From contig NZ_JAGTJJ010000005.1 of assembly GCF_028435365.1 (NCBI RefSeq), positions 62,001 to 126,000 of the forward strand: a DNA stretch of 64,000 bases, written 5' to 3'. A model generated the notes under the pieces. The model was given only the letters and a program-made list of their open reading frames with translations, ran no database searches and was not told the DNA's origin. The DNA is from Polyangium jinanense. GTDB taxonomy: Bacteria > Myxococcota > Polyangia > Polyangiales > Polyangiaceae. Numbering within the stretch: the stretch's first letter is position 1; each line of letters starts with the position of its first letter. Position numbers and translations under genes: made by a program. Shown here piece by piece: positions 1 to 9,006 of the stretch.

Positions 1-1128
1 GGCGGCGGAGGCCTGGGCACGCACCCCACGGAGCCGAGCACGCCCACGCGGGGCGGGACCATGACCTTCAAAAATGTCGGCGCGCCCGGGTGGTGGCCGC
101 GCCGCATCGATCGCGACGCGGGCGATCCGGCCTGTACCTACAAGGACGGGACGGATACCTGGGGCGGGCATTGCTGCATGAAGGAGCAGCACACGACGAG
201 CACCACGCTCGCGCCTTTCGACGAGGAGATGACCCTCATCATGAAGGCCATCCGCCTGAAGCAGCTCGCCGTCTACCAGCCTTCCGAAAGCGCGTCTTCC
301 TGGTCGATGATCTCGTCCTGGGACGCGCAGAGCGGCCAGGGATCGAATCTCGTCGTCACCGAAGGGCAGATGACGTCCGCCGACTTCACGGGCGACCTCA
401 CGAAAAAGGATTGCGTCAACTACTTCATGCAGGAAGCGCAATTCCCGTGTGGCGACGGGAAGGACTATTACTGCCCGAACGACCCGGGCATCAACCACCT
501 CGGCTGGTCGGGCTCGAAGCTCATCGTCTTCCTCGGGTCGATGACGTTCGACGACGCGGGCGTGACGAAGTGCGACGGCGACGGGCAAGGCCACGCGGGC
601 CCGTGGGTCGCGTTCGTCGCGTCCGAGCTGATTCGCGACGGCGGCCGCAAGTGGAACGGGCTCTGCAATTGCTACTCGAAAACGGGCACGGTCGGCGACG
701 GCTGCGGTGAGATCAACGTCTTCGAAGTCGTGCTCGACAACAATCAATACAGCAACCGAGAATTCATGAGCACCGGCGTCCGCTCGTACCAGGCGGGTCA
801 TGTCGGCGGCAACGTCTGCGGGGAGGGCTGCGACCGCGACGCCTTCGCCGACGATGTCGAGGTCGTCGACGCCTGCGCGAAGAAGGCCTACACGAGCGGC
901 CCCGAGATCGAAGTCGGCGGCGGCGCGGACGGCTGCCCCGTGTGGCGCCGTCCCATCGGCGATCGGTATTTCATGATCCTGCTCGACGAAAAGCAGCGGG
1001 AGATTCAGGTCGCCGTCATCCACCCCGAAAAGATTCCCGCGGAAGCCGCCGGGATGCTCCCCTTGCTTCCCGGCGCCCTGTCCCGTGACACGATCGATGC
1101 GCTTCTCTCGATGCGTTTGCCCGAGTGA
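1..1128 (+). CDS. TOS1-like putative glycosyl hydrolase (DUF2401 family), 5' end missing
   Basis: The reading frame is open from base 1, so the start lies outside the window; 375 residues are visible, beginning in a Gly-rich stretch (GGGGLG) that looks like a lipoprotein linker. The body resembles the C-terminal domain of fungal cell-wall protein TOS1/YJL171C: an early LKQLAVYQP segment, a CGDGKDYYC segment followed by a hydrophobic KLIVFLGSM strand, a Trp-rich GPWVAFVAS strand, then a Cys cluster LCNCYSKTG leading into GCGEINVFEVV, the family hallmark. Pfam calls this family a putative TOS1-like glycosyl hydrolase; enzymatic proof in bacteria is not known to me. The stop overlaps an unused GTG of the GH128 gene, so the two are probably co-transcribed and act on fungal-type beta-glucan. 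The ATG at 61 is internal. Confidence 0.6.
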   Translation, partial: GGGGLGTHPTEPSTPTRGGTMTFKNVGAPGWWPRRIDRDAGDPACTYKDGTDTWGGHCCMKEQHTTSTTLAPFDEEMTLIMKAIRLKQLAVYQPSESASSWSMISSWDAQSGQGSNLVVTEGQMTSADFTGDLTKKDCVNYFMQEAQFPCGDGKDYYCPNDPGINHLGWSGSKLIVFLGSMTFDDAGVTKCDGDGQGHAGPWVAFVASELIRDGGRKWNGLCNCYSKTGTVGDGCGEINVFEVVLDNNQYSNREFMSTGVRSYQAGHVGGNVCGEGCDRDAFADDVEVVDACAKKAYTSGPEIEVGGGADGCPVWRRPIGDRYFMILLDEKQREIQVAVIHPEKIPAEAAGMLPLLPGALSRDTIDALLSMRLPE

Positions 1129-1157
1129 TCGAACCCCACGCGGAGGCGACCCTGTCC

Positions 1158-2153
1158 ATGATTCATGACGCAAGAACTCGATGGCTTTCGGGCGCGGCAG
1201 CGATGGCGGCGCTCGTTTTTGCGGCCTCGTGCGGCTCGAGCGAGCCGTCCCCGGGCTCGGGCTCGGGCTCGGGCGCGGGCTCGGGCTCGGGCAGCGGCGG
1301 TGCCGGCGGGTCGATGGCCGAAAGCTCGAGCTCCAGCTCGACCGGCGGCGGGCCGCCGATCAACCCTTCCACCGGCTGCAAGCGCGGCGTCGCCTATGGT
1401 TACCATTCGAAGGCGGACATGCAGGCGCTCTCGCCGGGGGTATCGTGGTGGTACAACTGGACGCACGTGCCGGACGAGGGCGTGAAGCCGGACGCATACA
1501 AGACGCTCGGCGTCGAGTACGTGCCGATGGTATGGGGCGGCGGCGGCCTCGACAGCATGCGCGCCGCGCAGATCGCCAGCGAGATCCCCGACGAGACGAG
1601 CTTTTTGCTCGGCTTCAACGAGCCGAATTTCGGCGAGCAGGCCAATCTGTCGGCGACCGAAGCCGCGGCGCTCTGGCCCCACGTGGAGGCGGTCGCCGAC
1701 GCGCGCGGCCTCGCGCTGGTATCGCCCGCCGTGAACTTCTGCGGCGGAGCGTGCCAGGAGACGGATCCCTTCAAGTACCTCGACGAATTCTTCGCCGCCT
1801 GCGAGGGGTGCCGCGTCGATTACATCGGCATCCACATCTACACGGCCTGCCAGGGCGACGGGACCAACAAGGCCCGGTGGCTCATCAACCACATCGAAAC
1901 CTACAAAACGCGGTTCGACAAGCCGATCTGGCTGACCGAGTTCGCCTGCGACAATGCAGGCTCGCTCGCCGAGCAAAAAGACTTCATGATCGACGCGCTC
2001 GAGTATCTGGAGAACGAGCCGCGCATTGCGCGGTACGCGTGGTTCTCGGGTCGCGCAAACAACGTGGCGAACGCGAACCTGCTCGGAGAAGACGGCGTGC
2101 TGACCGAACTCGGCCAAGCGTACGTCGAGGCACCACAAAAACCCTGCGAGTGA
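1158..2153 (+). CDS. GH128 family endo-beta-1,3-glucanase-like lipoprotein
   Basis: A 331-residue secreted lipoprotein. The signal peptide ends in a lipobox-like AASC, followed by a (GS)n linker and a Ser run up to about residue 75. The catalytic part is a Glyco_hydro_cc (GH128) TIM barrel: RGVAYGYHS at the start, then SWWYNW, FVPMVWGG-like strand, FLLGFNEPN with the acid/base Glu at about E155, and WLTEFAC with the nucleophile at about E261, followed by YAWF. GH128 enzymes cut beta-1,3-glucan. The start at 1158 is preferred over the overlapping GTG at 1125 because it gives a compact signal peptide and has a GGAG upstream. It lies 29 bases after the TOS1-like gene. Confidence 0.85.
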   Translation: MIHDARTRWLSGAAAMAALVFAASCGSSEPSPGSGSGSGAGSGSGSGGAGGSMAESSSSSSTGGGPPINPSTGCKRGVAYGYHSKADMQALSPGVSWWYNWTHVPDEGVKPDAYKTLGVEYVPMVWGGGGLDSMRAAQIASEIPDETSFLLGFNEPNFGEQANLSATEAAALWPHVEAVADARGLALVSPAVNFCGGACQETDPFKYLDEFFAACEGCRVDYIGIHIYTACQGDGTNKARWLINHIETYKTRFDKPIWLTEFACDNAGSLAEQKDFMIDALEYLENEPRIARYAWFSGRANNVANANLLGEDGVLTELGQAYVEAPQKPCE

Positions 2154-2196
2154 TGGGCCCGCTGGCGTTTCGCCATCGGGCTCCTATCCTTCGCGC

Positions 2197-3201
2197 ATGG
2201 TTCCTCTTTCCGTTCTCGACCTCTCGCCCATCGTGCAGGGCGGCAGCGCGTCCCAGGCCCTCCACAACACGCTGGACCTCGCTCGGCACGTGGAGCGCTG
2301 GGGGTATCGACGCTTCTGGCTGGCCGAGCACCACAACATGCCGGGCATCGCCAGCGCGGCGACCGCGGTCGTGATGGGCCACGTGGCCTCGGGCACCTCG
2401 ACCATCCGGGTCGGCGCGGGCGGCATCATGCTGCCGAACCATGCGCCGCTGGTGATCGCCGAGCAGTTCGGCACGCTCGAAGCGCTTTACCCCGGCCGCA
2501 TCGAGCTCGGCCTCGGCCGGGCGCCGGGCACGGACCAGGTTACCGCGCACGCGCTCCGGCGCAGCCTCGAAAGCGACGCCGATGCCTTCCCGCAGGACGT
2601 CGTGGAGCTGATGGCCTATTTTCGAGAGCCCGAGCCGGGGCAAAGGGTGCGAGCCATCCCGGGAATGGGGCTCCACGTGCCGATCTGGATCCTCGGTTCG
2701 AGCCTCTTCGGCGCGCAGCTCGCGGCCGCGCTCGGCCTGCCCTATGCGTTCGCCTCCCATTTCGCGCCGGCCGCCATGACGCAGGCCATCCAGGTGTATC
2801 GCAGCCGATTCAAGCCCTCGGCGCAGCTCGACCGGCCTTACGTCATGCTGGGCCTGAACGTCTTCGCCGCCCCCACCGACGAGGAGGCGCGCTTCTTGAT
2901 GACCTCGCTCCAGCAATCGTTCCTCCAGTTGCGAACCGGCAACCCGGGCCCGCTGCCGCCGCCGATCGAACATTTCGATCGGCGGTTGTCCCCTGCGGAG
3001 CGCATGATGCTCGATCAGGCCTTGTCGTGCTCGGTCGTGGGTTCGCCGGAAGCAGTTCGTGAGGGGCTGCGCGCATTCGTGGACCGGACCGGGGCGGACG
3101 AGCTCATGGTGACGTCGCACGTGTACGATCACGCGGCGCGGCTGCGTTCGTTCGAGATTGCGGCAAACGCGCGGGATGAGCTCGCCCGCGCGAACGTATG
3201 A
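2197..3201 (+). CDS. LLM class flavin-dependent oxidoreductase (luciferase-like monooxygenase)
   Basis: A 334-residue cytosolic protein of the bacterial luciferase-like monooxygenase superfamily, MsnO8-like subgroup. It opens with [12 protein letters not shown], then [13 protein letters not shown], a [11 protein letters not shown] segment and [11 protein letters not shown], which form the TIM-barrel flavin pocket typical of these FMNH2/F420-dependent oxidases. The C-terminal [13 protein letters not shown] and [14 protein letters not shown] helices fit the family. The substrate cannot be told. It is 43 bases downstream of the GH128 gene but functionally unrelated; the gene ends convergently with the next gene. 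Confidence 0.85.
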   Translation: MVPLSVLDLSPIVQGGSASQALHNTLDLARHVERWGYRRFWLAEHHNMPGIASAATAVVMGHVASGTSTIRVGAGGIMLPNHAPLVIAEQFGTLEALYPGRIELGLGRAPGTDQVTAHALRRSLESDADAFPQDVVELMAYFREPEPGQRVRAIPGMGLHVPIWILGSSLFGAQLAAALGLPYAFASHFAPAAMTQAIQVYRSRFKPSAQLDRPYVMLGLNVFAAPTDEEARFLMTSLQQSFLQLRTGNPGPLPPPIEHFDRRLSPAERMMLDQALSCSVVGSPEAVREGLRAFVDRTGADELMVTSHVYDHAARLRSFEIAANARDELARANV

Positions 3202-3234
3202 ATCGAGCGGCGCCGAAACGCGCGCGGCGAACGC

Positions 3235-4086
3235 TCAGAAGGGATCATCCCCCGAGGGAAAGTTATCGAAATCGATCTCTCCTCGATCCGGAGGGCGCTT
3301 GTACACGTGCGACTCCTTCGTCCGCTCTCCGGTCCACGGTGACAGGATGCCTTCTCGCAGCAGCGCCTCGAAGCGCTCGGGCCGGCAGAACATCCAGTTC
3401 GGCTCGCCGCCATTGCACCCGCTGTGAAACGGCCCGCAGAAACGCTCTCCTTGGCCTTCTTTTTCGAGGAGCGCATTGGCCGCTGCGCATAGCATCTCGC
3501 ACAGCCGATCGCGTGCCTCGGCCTCATCGGTCTCGGGGCGGTCGAGATCTTTTCTCGCAGCAGCGACAATCTTCCGCTTCGGGATCTTCCCGCGGACGTG
3601 AACAACGCCCTCGAGCAGCCCGACCATCTCGTCCACGCCGACCTTCGGGTCGTCGTCCCACCACATCTCCGGGAAGCAAACCTGCTCACGCAAGAATCGC
3701 TCGACGAGGTGCTCGTGCGGATCCCAGAACGGCGCGCCCTCGGCGACGAGGGACGCGAGCACCTCGCGCACGTGAGCTTCCGGATCCGCGGGCAAACCTT
3801 CGACCCCTGCGCGCCGGAACCTCGCGAGCACCGCGCGAACTCGCTCGACATCCTCCGGCGTGGGCTCGATCTCCCGGACGAGCGTGGCCACCTTGCAGGC
3901 AACGCCGCCTCGCTCGCCGGGCTGCACGTCCGCGAGCACCTTGCCTCCGTGCCCTTCGTTGATGAGCCGCCGTACGCCCGCCGTGATGCGCGTCGCGGGC
4001 ACGATGTAGCTTGGCACGCCGGCACCGAGGAGCTCGACCTCCTGCGGCCCGATCTGTTTTCCGAGGATGACGACGTGGATGGGCAT
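3235..4086 (-). CDS. Hypothetical cytosolic protein
   Basis: I do not recognise this 283-residue protein. It has no signal peptide or membrane segment. It begins MPIHVVILGKQ with a short alpha/beta-like N-terminus (IPATRITAGVRRLINEG) and continues as a charged helical protein with VRAVLARFRRAG and AARDRLCEMLCAAANALLEKEG. A Cys-containing segment FCGPFHSGCNGGEPNWMFCRPERFEALL near residues 205-235 may bind metal, but this is inference. The ATG at 4086 was chosen; a GTG at 4101 overlaps the stop of the upstream ferritin-like gene, so the two genes are probably translated from one message. Confidence 0.65.
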   Translation of the reverse strand: MPIHVVILGKQIGPQEVELLGAGVPSYIVPATRITAGVRRLINEGHGGKVLADVQPGERGGVACKVATLVREIEPTPEDVERVRAVLARFRRAGVEGLPADPEAHVREVLASLVAEGAPFWDPHEHLVERFLREQVCFPEMWWDDDPKVGVDEMVGLLEGVVHVRGKIPKRKIVAAARKDLDRPETDEAEARDRLCEMLCAAANALLEKEGQGERFCGPFHSGCNGGEPNWMFCRPERFEALLREGILSPWTGERTKESHVYKRPPDRGEIDFDNFPSGDDPF

Positions 4087-4100
4087 CGATGCGGGCCCCA

Positions 4101-4853
4101 CTATGCCATGACGCCCGGCGCTTCGCTCGTGAAAGCACGTACGGCGTCGAACCCGCGCGCGGCGAAACGAGGCGCGTAATCGCGCTCCAGCGCTCGCTTC
4201 ACGATCTGGCCGTACCGAGCCGGCGGCATGAGCCCCCAGGCGCGATCCTCCGCGGCGATCGCATCCCTTCCGCTTGCGCTGGGCGGCGCGTAGCTCCGCT
4301 TCAGGCGCCCGAACATCGCCGGGAGCTCGGCATCCACGAGGCGCCGCACATCGTCGGCAAACGGCAATTCGAGGAAGTGGTCGAGCAGGCTCCAGCCGAA
4401 ATCCCGGTGCCGAACCTCGTCACGTAACACGCGGTCGAGCGTGCGTCGCGCTTGCGGGACGGTACACCCTTCGCGCAGCACTTTGAACAGCGGCACTGCC
4501 ACCGTTTCGCCCAGGCAAAACACCTCGACCCCCGCGCGCGCCGCGGCCAGGTGAAGGGGCTCCGATGGATTGCGACGCAGCCCGAGCGTCTCCTGGGCGA
4601 GGATGGGCATCTCCTTTCCGCCGGCCGCTCGGTATGTCGCGTGGCTCATGCGGGCGTGGGCCAGCTCGTCCTTGACGATACGCAGACCGTCGTGAATGAG
4701 GTCGGGCGAGACGCCGAGCTGGATGAGCCAGAGCGTCAGGTGCTGGGTGATCGCGGCGGAGCGGTATTCGGCGTGCACGCGGCGGAGCCATTCGGCGCGG
4801 ACCGCTTCGCTCGCGGCGGCGCGAGGAGCGCGTTTCGGAGAGGGCGAGGGCAT
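4101..4853 (-). CDS. Ferritin-like domain protein
   Basis: A 250-residue soluble four-helix protein with the pattern of ferritin-like di-iron proteins: an early AEYRSAAITQH helix, an ExxH-type DELAHARMSHA helix, a helix containing CLGETVAVPLF, and a second ExxH-type motif DEVRHRDFGW. These four Glu/His sets can coordinate two irons; whether it stores iron, oxidises a substrate or scavenges peroxide is unknown. A basic, Ala-rich N-terminus (residues 1-20) precedes the domain. It runs directly into the downstream hypothetical gene on the same strand. Confidence 0.7.
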   Translation of the reverse strand: MPSPSPKRAPRAAASEAVRAEWLRRVHAEYRSAAITQHLTLWLIQLGVSPDLIHDGLRIVKDELAHARMSHATYRAAGGKEMPILAQETLGLRRNPSEPLHLAAARAGVEVFCLGETVAVPLFKVLREGCTVPQARRTLDRVLRDEVRHRDFGWSLLDHFLELPFADDVRRLVDAELPAMFGRLKRSYAPPSASGRDAIAAEDRAWGLMPPARYGQIVKRALERDYAPRFAARGFDAVRAFTSEAPGVMA

Positions 4854-4860
4854 GGCGGGT

Positions 4861-5577
4861 TCAGGGGCCCTCGGGCAGGCATACCTTGACGGTCATGCCG
4901 CAAGCGTCGCAAGGTTGGTTGTGGCAGGGATTGATGATTGCCTCCTGGCAAGTTCCGCCATCGGCACAAGTGAAGCCGACGCAGTCCAGCTCGGCAAAGC
5001 AGCCTGCCTGCGGGAGGGCAGGCATCCCGCAGCCCGGAACGAGCCAGCGGCAGTTCTCTGCCGCGTCGCACTCCGCCTCGGTCGCGAGGGCCTGGCAAGT
5101 GTCCGAGGGATTGTCGGGCGGGACCGGGGGATTGCATGAAATCCCCGCATCGATGACCCAGGCCGCATCCTTACACGTGGCCAATGCGGGTTGAGGACCG
5201 CAGCCGATGTCGAACTCGTAGTTGCACGTGATCTGGTCGCTGCAAGGCTCTCCCTGCGTCGGCATTTCAGCAGGGCACGGTTGCGGGACCGGAGGATTGC
5301 ATGAAATCCCCGCATCGACGACCCAGGCGTCATCCTTGCACGTGGCCGTTAGGGGTTGAGGACCGCAGCCGACATCGAACTCGTAGTTGCACGTGAGGTC
5401 ACCACTGCAAGCCTCTCCCTGGTTCGGCTTTTCGGGAGGACATGAAGGCTCCTCGGTGGCGGGCGGGTTCGACGTGACGGTGCTGAAACACCCAGGCAGG
5501 AGCGCGACGGTCGCCGCCTGGGCAAAGGTGACGACGAAGGGCTTTCGTCGAGGCTTCTGCTTTCGGGGAAGAGGCAT
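4861..5577 (-). CDS. Cys-rich lipoprotein with tandemly duplicated module
   Basis: A 238-residue exported lipoprotein. The start MPLPRKQKP gives a basic N-region, a hydrophobic core and the lipobox LLPGC. The mature part has two nearly identical modules of about 55 residues, each running from CP-x-E-x-P-x-QGE through TCNYEFD and GCGPQP to DAGISCNPPVP, then a different Cys-rich tail (CDAAENCRW, CADGGTC, CDACGMTVKVC). The many Cys are probably disulfide-bonded in the periplasm or at the surface. The duplication is also visible in DNA with a period of 165 bases. Function unknown. It is 7 bases upstream of the ferritin-like gene and may share its message. Confidence 0.7.
   Translation of the reverse strand: MPLPRKQKPRRKPFVVTFAQAATVALLPGCFSTVTSNPPATEEPSCPPEKPNQGEACSGDLTCNYEFDVGCGPQPLTATCKDDAWVVDAGISCNPPVPQPCPAEMPTQGEPCSDQITCNYEFDIGCGPQPALATCKDAAWVIDAGISCNPPVPPDNPSDTCQALATEAECDAAENCRWLVPGCGMPALPQAGCFAELDCVGFTCADGGTCQEAIINPCHNQPCDACGMTVKVCLPEGP
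5131..5445 (-). repeat. Tandem duplication, 165-bp period, inside lipoprotein gene
   Basis: The string ATTGCATGAAATCCCCGCAT occurs at 5131 and again at 5296, and the following roughly 140 bases align closely in both copies, encoding two copies of the TCNYEFDxGCGPQP...DAGISCNPPVP module. The high DNA identity points to a fairly recent in-frame duplication. Confidence 0.85.
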
Positions 5578-5753
5578 GGTGGTCGTCTCCGGTGATGGCT
5601 CAGAACGGCGCAACGGGGCGCGATGGTGCACGGCGAGCGGGCTCGAAGGCACGAGCCATGCAACAACCGTGCACCCAGGGATCACGCCACCGTATACGAA
5701 CCCTGATCCTCCGAGAAGACGTCACCCGCGAGCGGGTCGAGAAACCTTCTCCG

Positions 5754-6833
5754 TCAGTAATGATCGCCCTTCTTCGTGACGCCGAAGGGGATGAGCTGCG
5801 AGGGTTGACCATTGATCGTCGTCCCCCCGGCCTGGATCATCCGCGCCAGCTCGAGGAAATCGGCCGGGAAGTTCAGCTTAGGCTTGGTGAGCGCATCGAG
5901 CGCCGCCGTTTGCTCCGGCGTGAGCTTCACGTCGAGCGCCTTCAGGTTGTCGTCGAGTTGCGAAAGCGTGCGCGCCCCGATGATCGTGGACGACACCCCC
6001 GGGCGCGCCTGCACCCAGGCGAGGGCGACGCGCGCGACGGTGGTGTCGAGCTCCTTGGCGATTCGTTCGAGCTCGTCGATCACCACATAGCTCTGCTCGT
6101 CCAGGTAGTTCGCGGCCCAGGGCCGCACCTCCGGCTTGAGGCCGTTTTTCCGCGTGTACTTGCCGCTCAGGACCCCGCTCCTCAACGGCGACCACGGCGT
6201 CACCCCCAATCCAAGCTCCTCGGCCATGGGCATGAGCTCCCCTTCGACCGTCCGCTCGACGAGCGAGTATTCGATCTGCAGCCCGATGAACGGCGCCCAT
6301 CCGCGGAAATGGGCGATGAGCTGCGCCTGGGCCACCTTCCACGCGGGCGTGTCGGACACGCCGATGTAGCGGACCTTCCCCGCCCGGACGAGATCGTGGA
6401 GCGCCGCCATGGTCTCCTCGATCGGCGTGAACTTGTCCCAGTTGTGCAGCCAATAAAGATCGATGTAGTCGGTGCGCAGCCGGCGGAGCGACTGCTCGCA
6501 GGCGGCGAGGATCGACTTCCGGTTCGATCCGCCGCCGTTGGGATCCCCGACGTACAGATTCCCGCTGAACTTGGTGGCGATCACCAGTCGGTCCCGCTTC
6601 TGCGGATCGTGGCCGAGGTGATCACCGATGATCTTCTCCGAATGCCCCTTCGTGTAAAGGTTCGCCGTGTCGATGAAGTTTCCCCCGAGCTCGATGTAGC
6701 GGTCGAGGATGGCTTCGGAGTCCTTGACACTGCTCCCCCAGCCGAGGTCTTCTCCGAACGTCATGGCGCCGAGGCAAAAAGGGCTCACCCGCAGACCGGA
6801 GCGACCCAGCGTGACATAATGATCGAGCGGCAT
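5754..6833 (-). CDS. Aldo/keto reductase
   Basis: A 359-residue NADPH-dependent aldo/keto reductase, AKR11/AKR9-like (YrpG/Tas type). It opens with LGRSGLRVSPFCLGAMTFGED, and the catalytic tetrad is visible: the Asp and Tyr in NFIDTANLYTKGHSE, Lys in VIATKFSGNL and His in YWLHNWD. The NADP-binding C-terminal strand TIIGARTLSQLDDNL is present. The ATG at 6833 starts a normal N-terminus; the longer frame upstream covers the operator. It is transcribed divergently from a MarR regulator with palindromic sites between them, so it is probably that regulator's target and may detoxify a carbonyl compound. Confidence 0.9.
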   Translation of the reverse strand: MPLDHYVTLGRSGLRVSPFCLGAMTFGEDLGWGSSVKDSEAILDRYIELGGNFIDTANLYTKGHSEKIIGDHLGHDPQKRDRLVIATKFSGNLYVGDPNGGGSNRKSILAACEQSLRRLRTDYIDLYWLHNWDKFTPIEETMAALHDLVRAGKVRYIGVSDTPAWKVAQAQLIAHFRGWAPFIGLQIEYSLVERTVEGELMPMAEELGLGVTPWSPLRSGVLSGKYTRKNGLKPEVRPWAANYLDEQSYVVIDELERIAKELDTTVARVALAWVQARPGVSSTIIGARTLSQLDDNLKALDVKLTPEQTAALDALTKPKLNFPADFLELARMIQAGGTTINGQPSQLIPFGVTKKGDHY

Positions 6834-6863
6834 CGCATCTCCTCCCGGACTAGTTCCGTGTCT

Positions 6864-6899
6864 GAACAGTTCCACTTCCGAACAGTTCAAGATTGAACT
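6864..6899. promoter_or_regulatory. Probable MarR operator cluster between divergent genes
   Basis: Two exact copies of GAACAGTTC lie at 6864-6872 and 6880-6888, 16 bases apart. The second overlaps a palindrome at 6884-6899, AGTTCAA-GA-TTGAACT (7-bp perfect arms, 2-base centre). A dyad of about 16 bp is the usual shape of a MarR-family operator, and its position between the aldo/keto reductase and MarR genes fits autoregulation plus control of the reductase. Confidence 0.65.
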
Positions 6900-6944
6900 A
6901 CCCTAACGCCGCCCGCCCCGTTGTCAAGCGCAAGCAGGAAGAAC

Positions 6945-7370
6945 ATGGGAAAACCTTCACCCTGGGAGCTCTGGACGCTCAACTTCGAGCTGAGCATAGG
7001 GATCATGGCCGAGGTGGAGCCCGAGGTGCGCGAGCAAGGGCTCGAGATGAAGGAGCTCTTCCTGCTTGGGAAGCTCGACGACCACCCTTACCCGGCCGAC
7101 CTCGCGCGCGCGCTGATGATGCCCAAGCCGACGATCACCTTCATGGTGAAGCGGCTGGAGGCGGTCGGCTTCGTCAAGCGCCAGACGGAGGCGGGCGACC
7201 TGCGGCGGTTTCGCTTGACGCTCACCCCCTCGGGGCGCAAGGCGATGGAAGCGGCCCGCACGATCCTCGACGAAGCCTTCGGGCGAAGGCTCGCGCGGCT
7301 CTCGACGAACGAACGGGCCGAGCTCGCGCGGATCCTCGTGCTGCTTTCTGATTCCCGGGTACCGGGCTAA
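6945..7370 (+). CDS. MarR-family transcriptional regulator
   Basis: A 141-residue winged-helix regulator. After an N-terminal helix (WTLNFELSIGIMAEV) come the winged-helix elements: LFLLGKLDDHPYPADLARALMMPKPTITFMVKRLEAVGFVKRQ (DNA recognition helix around PKPTITFMVKRL) and a wing at DLRRFRLTLTPSGRKAM, then a dimerisation helix LARLSTNERAELARILVLL. The ATG at 6945 has AGGAAG five bases upstream and is preferred over TTG at 6921. It is divergent from an aldo/keto reductase and palindromic sites in the gap suggest it represses both. The ligand is unknown. Confidence 0.88.
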   Translation: MGKPSPWELWTLNFELSIGIMAEVEPEVREQGLEMKELFLLGKLDDHPYPADLARALMMPKPTITFMVKRLEAVGFVKRQTEAGDLRRFRLTLTPSGRKAMEAARTILDEAFGRRLARLSTNERAELARILVLLSDSRVPG

Positions 7371-7529
7371 CAACCGCTCCTACAACCGCCATCTCAGCAT
7401 CACGCGCGCGGCCCCAAAAACGAGCGCCTCACGGTGACCGCAGAAGGCCCTTCCGAAGTTTGCATGTGCGCAGGAGTGGTGTCTAATCACCCTCGTCGCG
7501 CAGCCCCCCCTTCGAGCACGAGCCCCCCA

Positions 7530-8357
7530 ATGCACGCGTCATCCCGTTTCCTCAAGTCTTTCCTCGCGTCATGCCTGTTTGTCCTCGGGTGTGCGCATCC
7601 CCCGCCCCCTCCCCCTCCAGCGCCTCAGGAGCCCGTGGAGTTCGCGGCCGAAGTCGAGCAGGCGGAGAAGCTCGGTGAAATCCTCCATGCCGTGGACGAT
7701 GCCTCGGCGGTGGGCACCGACGTGCTCCTCGAGGCGGGCGTCCTTCCCAAAGACGAGCGCGTGCGCGGTTGGGTCACCCGGCAGGAGGGCGACGGGTTCC
7801 GGGTAGAATTCCTCGGCGAGCTCCCCGAAGGGCTCCGGGTTCTCCACGTGGTGAACCTCGGCAAGGACGTGAGAAAGCAGCCGCGATTCGAGTCCCTGGA
7901 ACCTCCGCGTCCGCCCGATGCGACGAGCCTGGCCATGTTCCAGGCCCGCCGGACCGCGGCGCGCTCGACCTTTCGTGCATGCTCGAAGCGGTACAATACG
8001 GTGGTGCTGCCGGGCGAGCTCCTTGGAAAAACCGGCTGGCTCGTCTACCTCCTGGCCGCGACGATGGACCCCGCGGAGCGGGTGATTGGTGGCCATCATC
8101 GCGTGCTCGTCTCGGAGGATGGAACCCAGGTACGCGAAAGCTTCGCGCTCTCCCAGGAGTGCATGACCGCGCGGGTGGAGGGCGGGGGCGACAAACGCTT
8201 GGCGGGCATCGTCGTCAATCACCTCGCCACACCCGCCCCCACGGAGGCACATGTTTTCGTGAGCCTGCTCTACCGATTGCCCCTCCTCGTCAAAACGACG
8301 CGGGGGCTCTGGAGCGTGGAGGGAACGCGCATCACGTACGTCAAAATCGCAGAGTAG
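7530..8357 (+). CDS. Lipoprotein of unknown function
   Basis: A 275-residue protein with a signal peptide ending in the lipobox FVLGC, then a Pro-rich stretch (AHPPPPPPPAP). The mature part has no domain I recognise. It contains acidic helical sequence (EFAAEVEQAEKLGEILHAVDDAS), strands RVEFLGELP and LRVLHVVNLGK, and a C-terminal beta-rich part ending WSVEGTRITYVKIAE. The start at 7530 gives a standard signal peptide; longer in-frame starts from 7434 would place untypical sequence before it. Convergent with the diheme cytochrome gene. Confidence 0.65.
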   Translation: MHASSRFLKSFLASCLFVLGCAHPPPPPPPAPQEPVEFAAEVEQAEKLGEILHAVDDASAVGTDVLLEAGVLPKDERVRGWVTRQEGDGFRVEFLGELPEGLRVLHVVNLGKDVRKQPRFESLEPPRPPDATSLAMFQARRTAARSTFRACSKRYNTVVLPGELLGKTGWLVYLLAATMDPAERVIGGHHRVLVSEDGTQVRESFALSQECMTARVEGGGDKRLAGIVVNHLATPAPTEAHVFVSLLYRLPLLVKTTRGLWSVEGTRITYVKIAE

Positions 8358-8393
8358 GCGTCCAGAACCGGCGCCATGGTCGGAGGGGTCTCC

Positions 8394-8867
8394 TCAAGGG
8401 GCTTCGCTCGGGCCCTCCTCCACCGTATGCGTGTGGCAATTGCTGCACGAGAACCCGTTCGGGGCGGTCTCGTGGTCGAATTTGGCGACCTCGAGCAGGT
8501 CGGCCATCCGCGTCATGACCTCGTCGAACATGAACTGGCTCCACCGCGCTTTCTCCGGATCCTTGACGTATTCGAGAAACGCCTCCTCGGTGGCGGGCAA
8601 TGCTTCGATTTGCGGGCTCGGCATCGTGTAGGTGCCATCGATTGCGCCATTGCCGTGGCAGGTCGTGCAGTCCATGGTCTCGAACTTGGGGTCGAACGCG
8701 ACGAAGACCTTCTTCATCTCGGGCATGACGACGTCGTTCATGAAGACCACGCGCTGCTCGAAGCTCATGTCCTCGTATGCGATCGGCGGCGCGGCGGAGT
8801 CTCCGTCCTCACCACCGCACGCGGCGACGAACAGACACACGGCCATCGAGATGCGCTTCATGTTCAT
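8394..8867 (-). CDS. Diheme c-type cytochrome lipoprotein
   Basis: A 157-residue lipoprotein (lipobox FVAAC, Gly/Asp-rich start of the mature protein) with two heme c attachment motifs, CTTCHG in the middle and CSNCHT near the C-terminus. It should sit in the periplasm, anchored to a membrane, and carry electrons. Met and His residues that could be sixth ligands are plentiful (MFDEVMTRM). No oxidase or partner is adjacent. The ATG at 8867 has GGGAGAAG upstream. Confidence 0.85.
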   Translation of the reverse strand: MNMKRISMAVCLFVAACGGEDGDSAAPPIAYEDMSFEQRVVFMNDVVMPEMKKVFVAFDPKFETMDCTTCHGNGAIDGTYTMPSPQIEALPATEEAFLEYVKDPEKARWSQFMFDEVMTRMADLLEVAKFDHETAPNGFSCSNCHTHTVEEGPSEAP

Positions 8868-9006
8868 GTCTCTTCTCCCTCGATCGGGCGTGGAGCCCTG
8901 ACCCTGCCTTCACGACGAACGAGGGGTCGCGAGATCGACACGGCGGCCGACTTTTTTTCTGCGGCTCTCCAAGTGCTTGAAATAATTGCGCTCTACCCGT
9001 GCCCTG

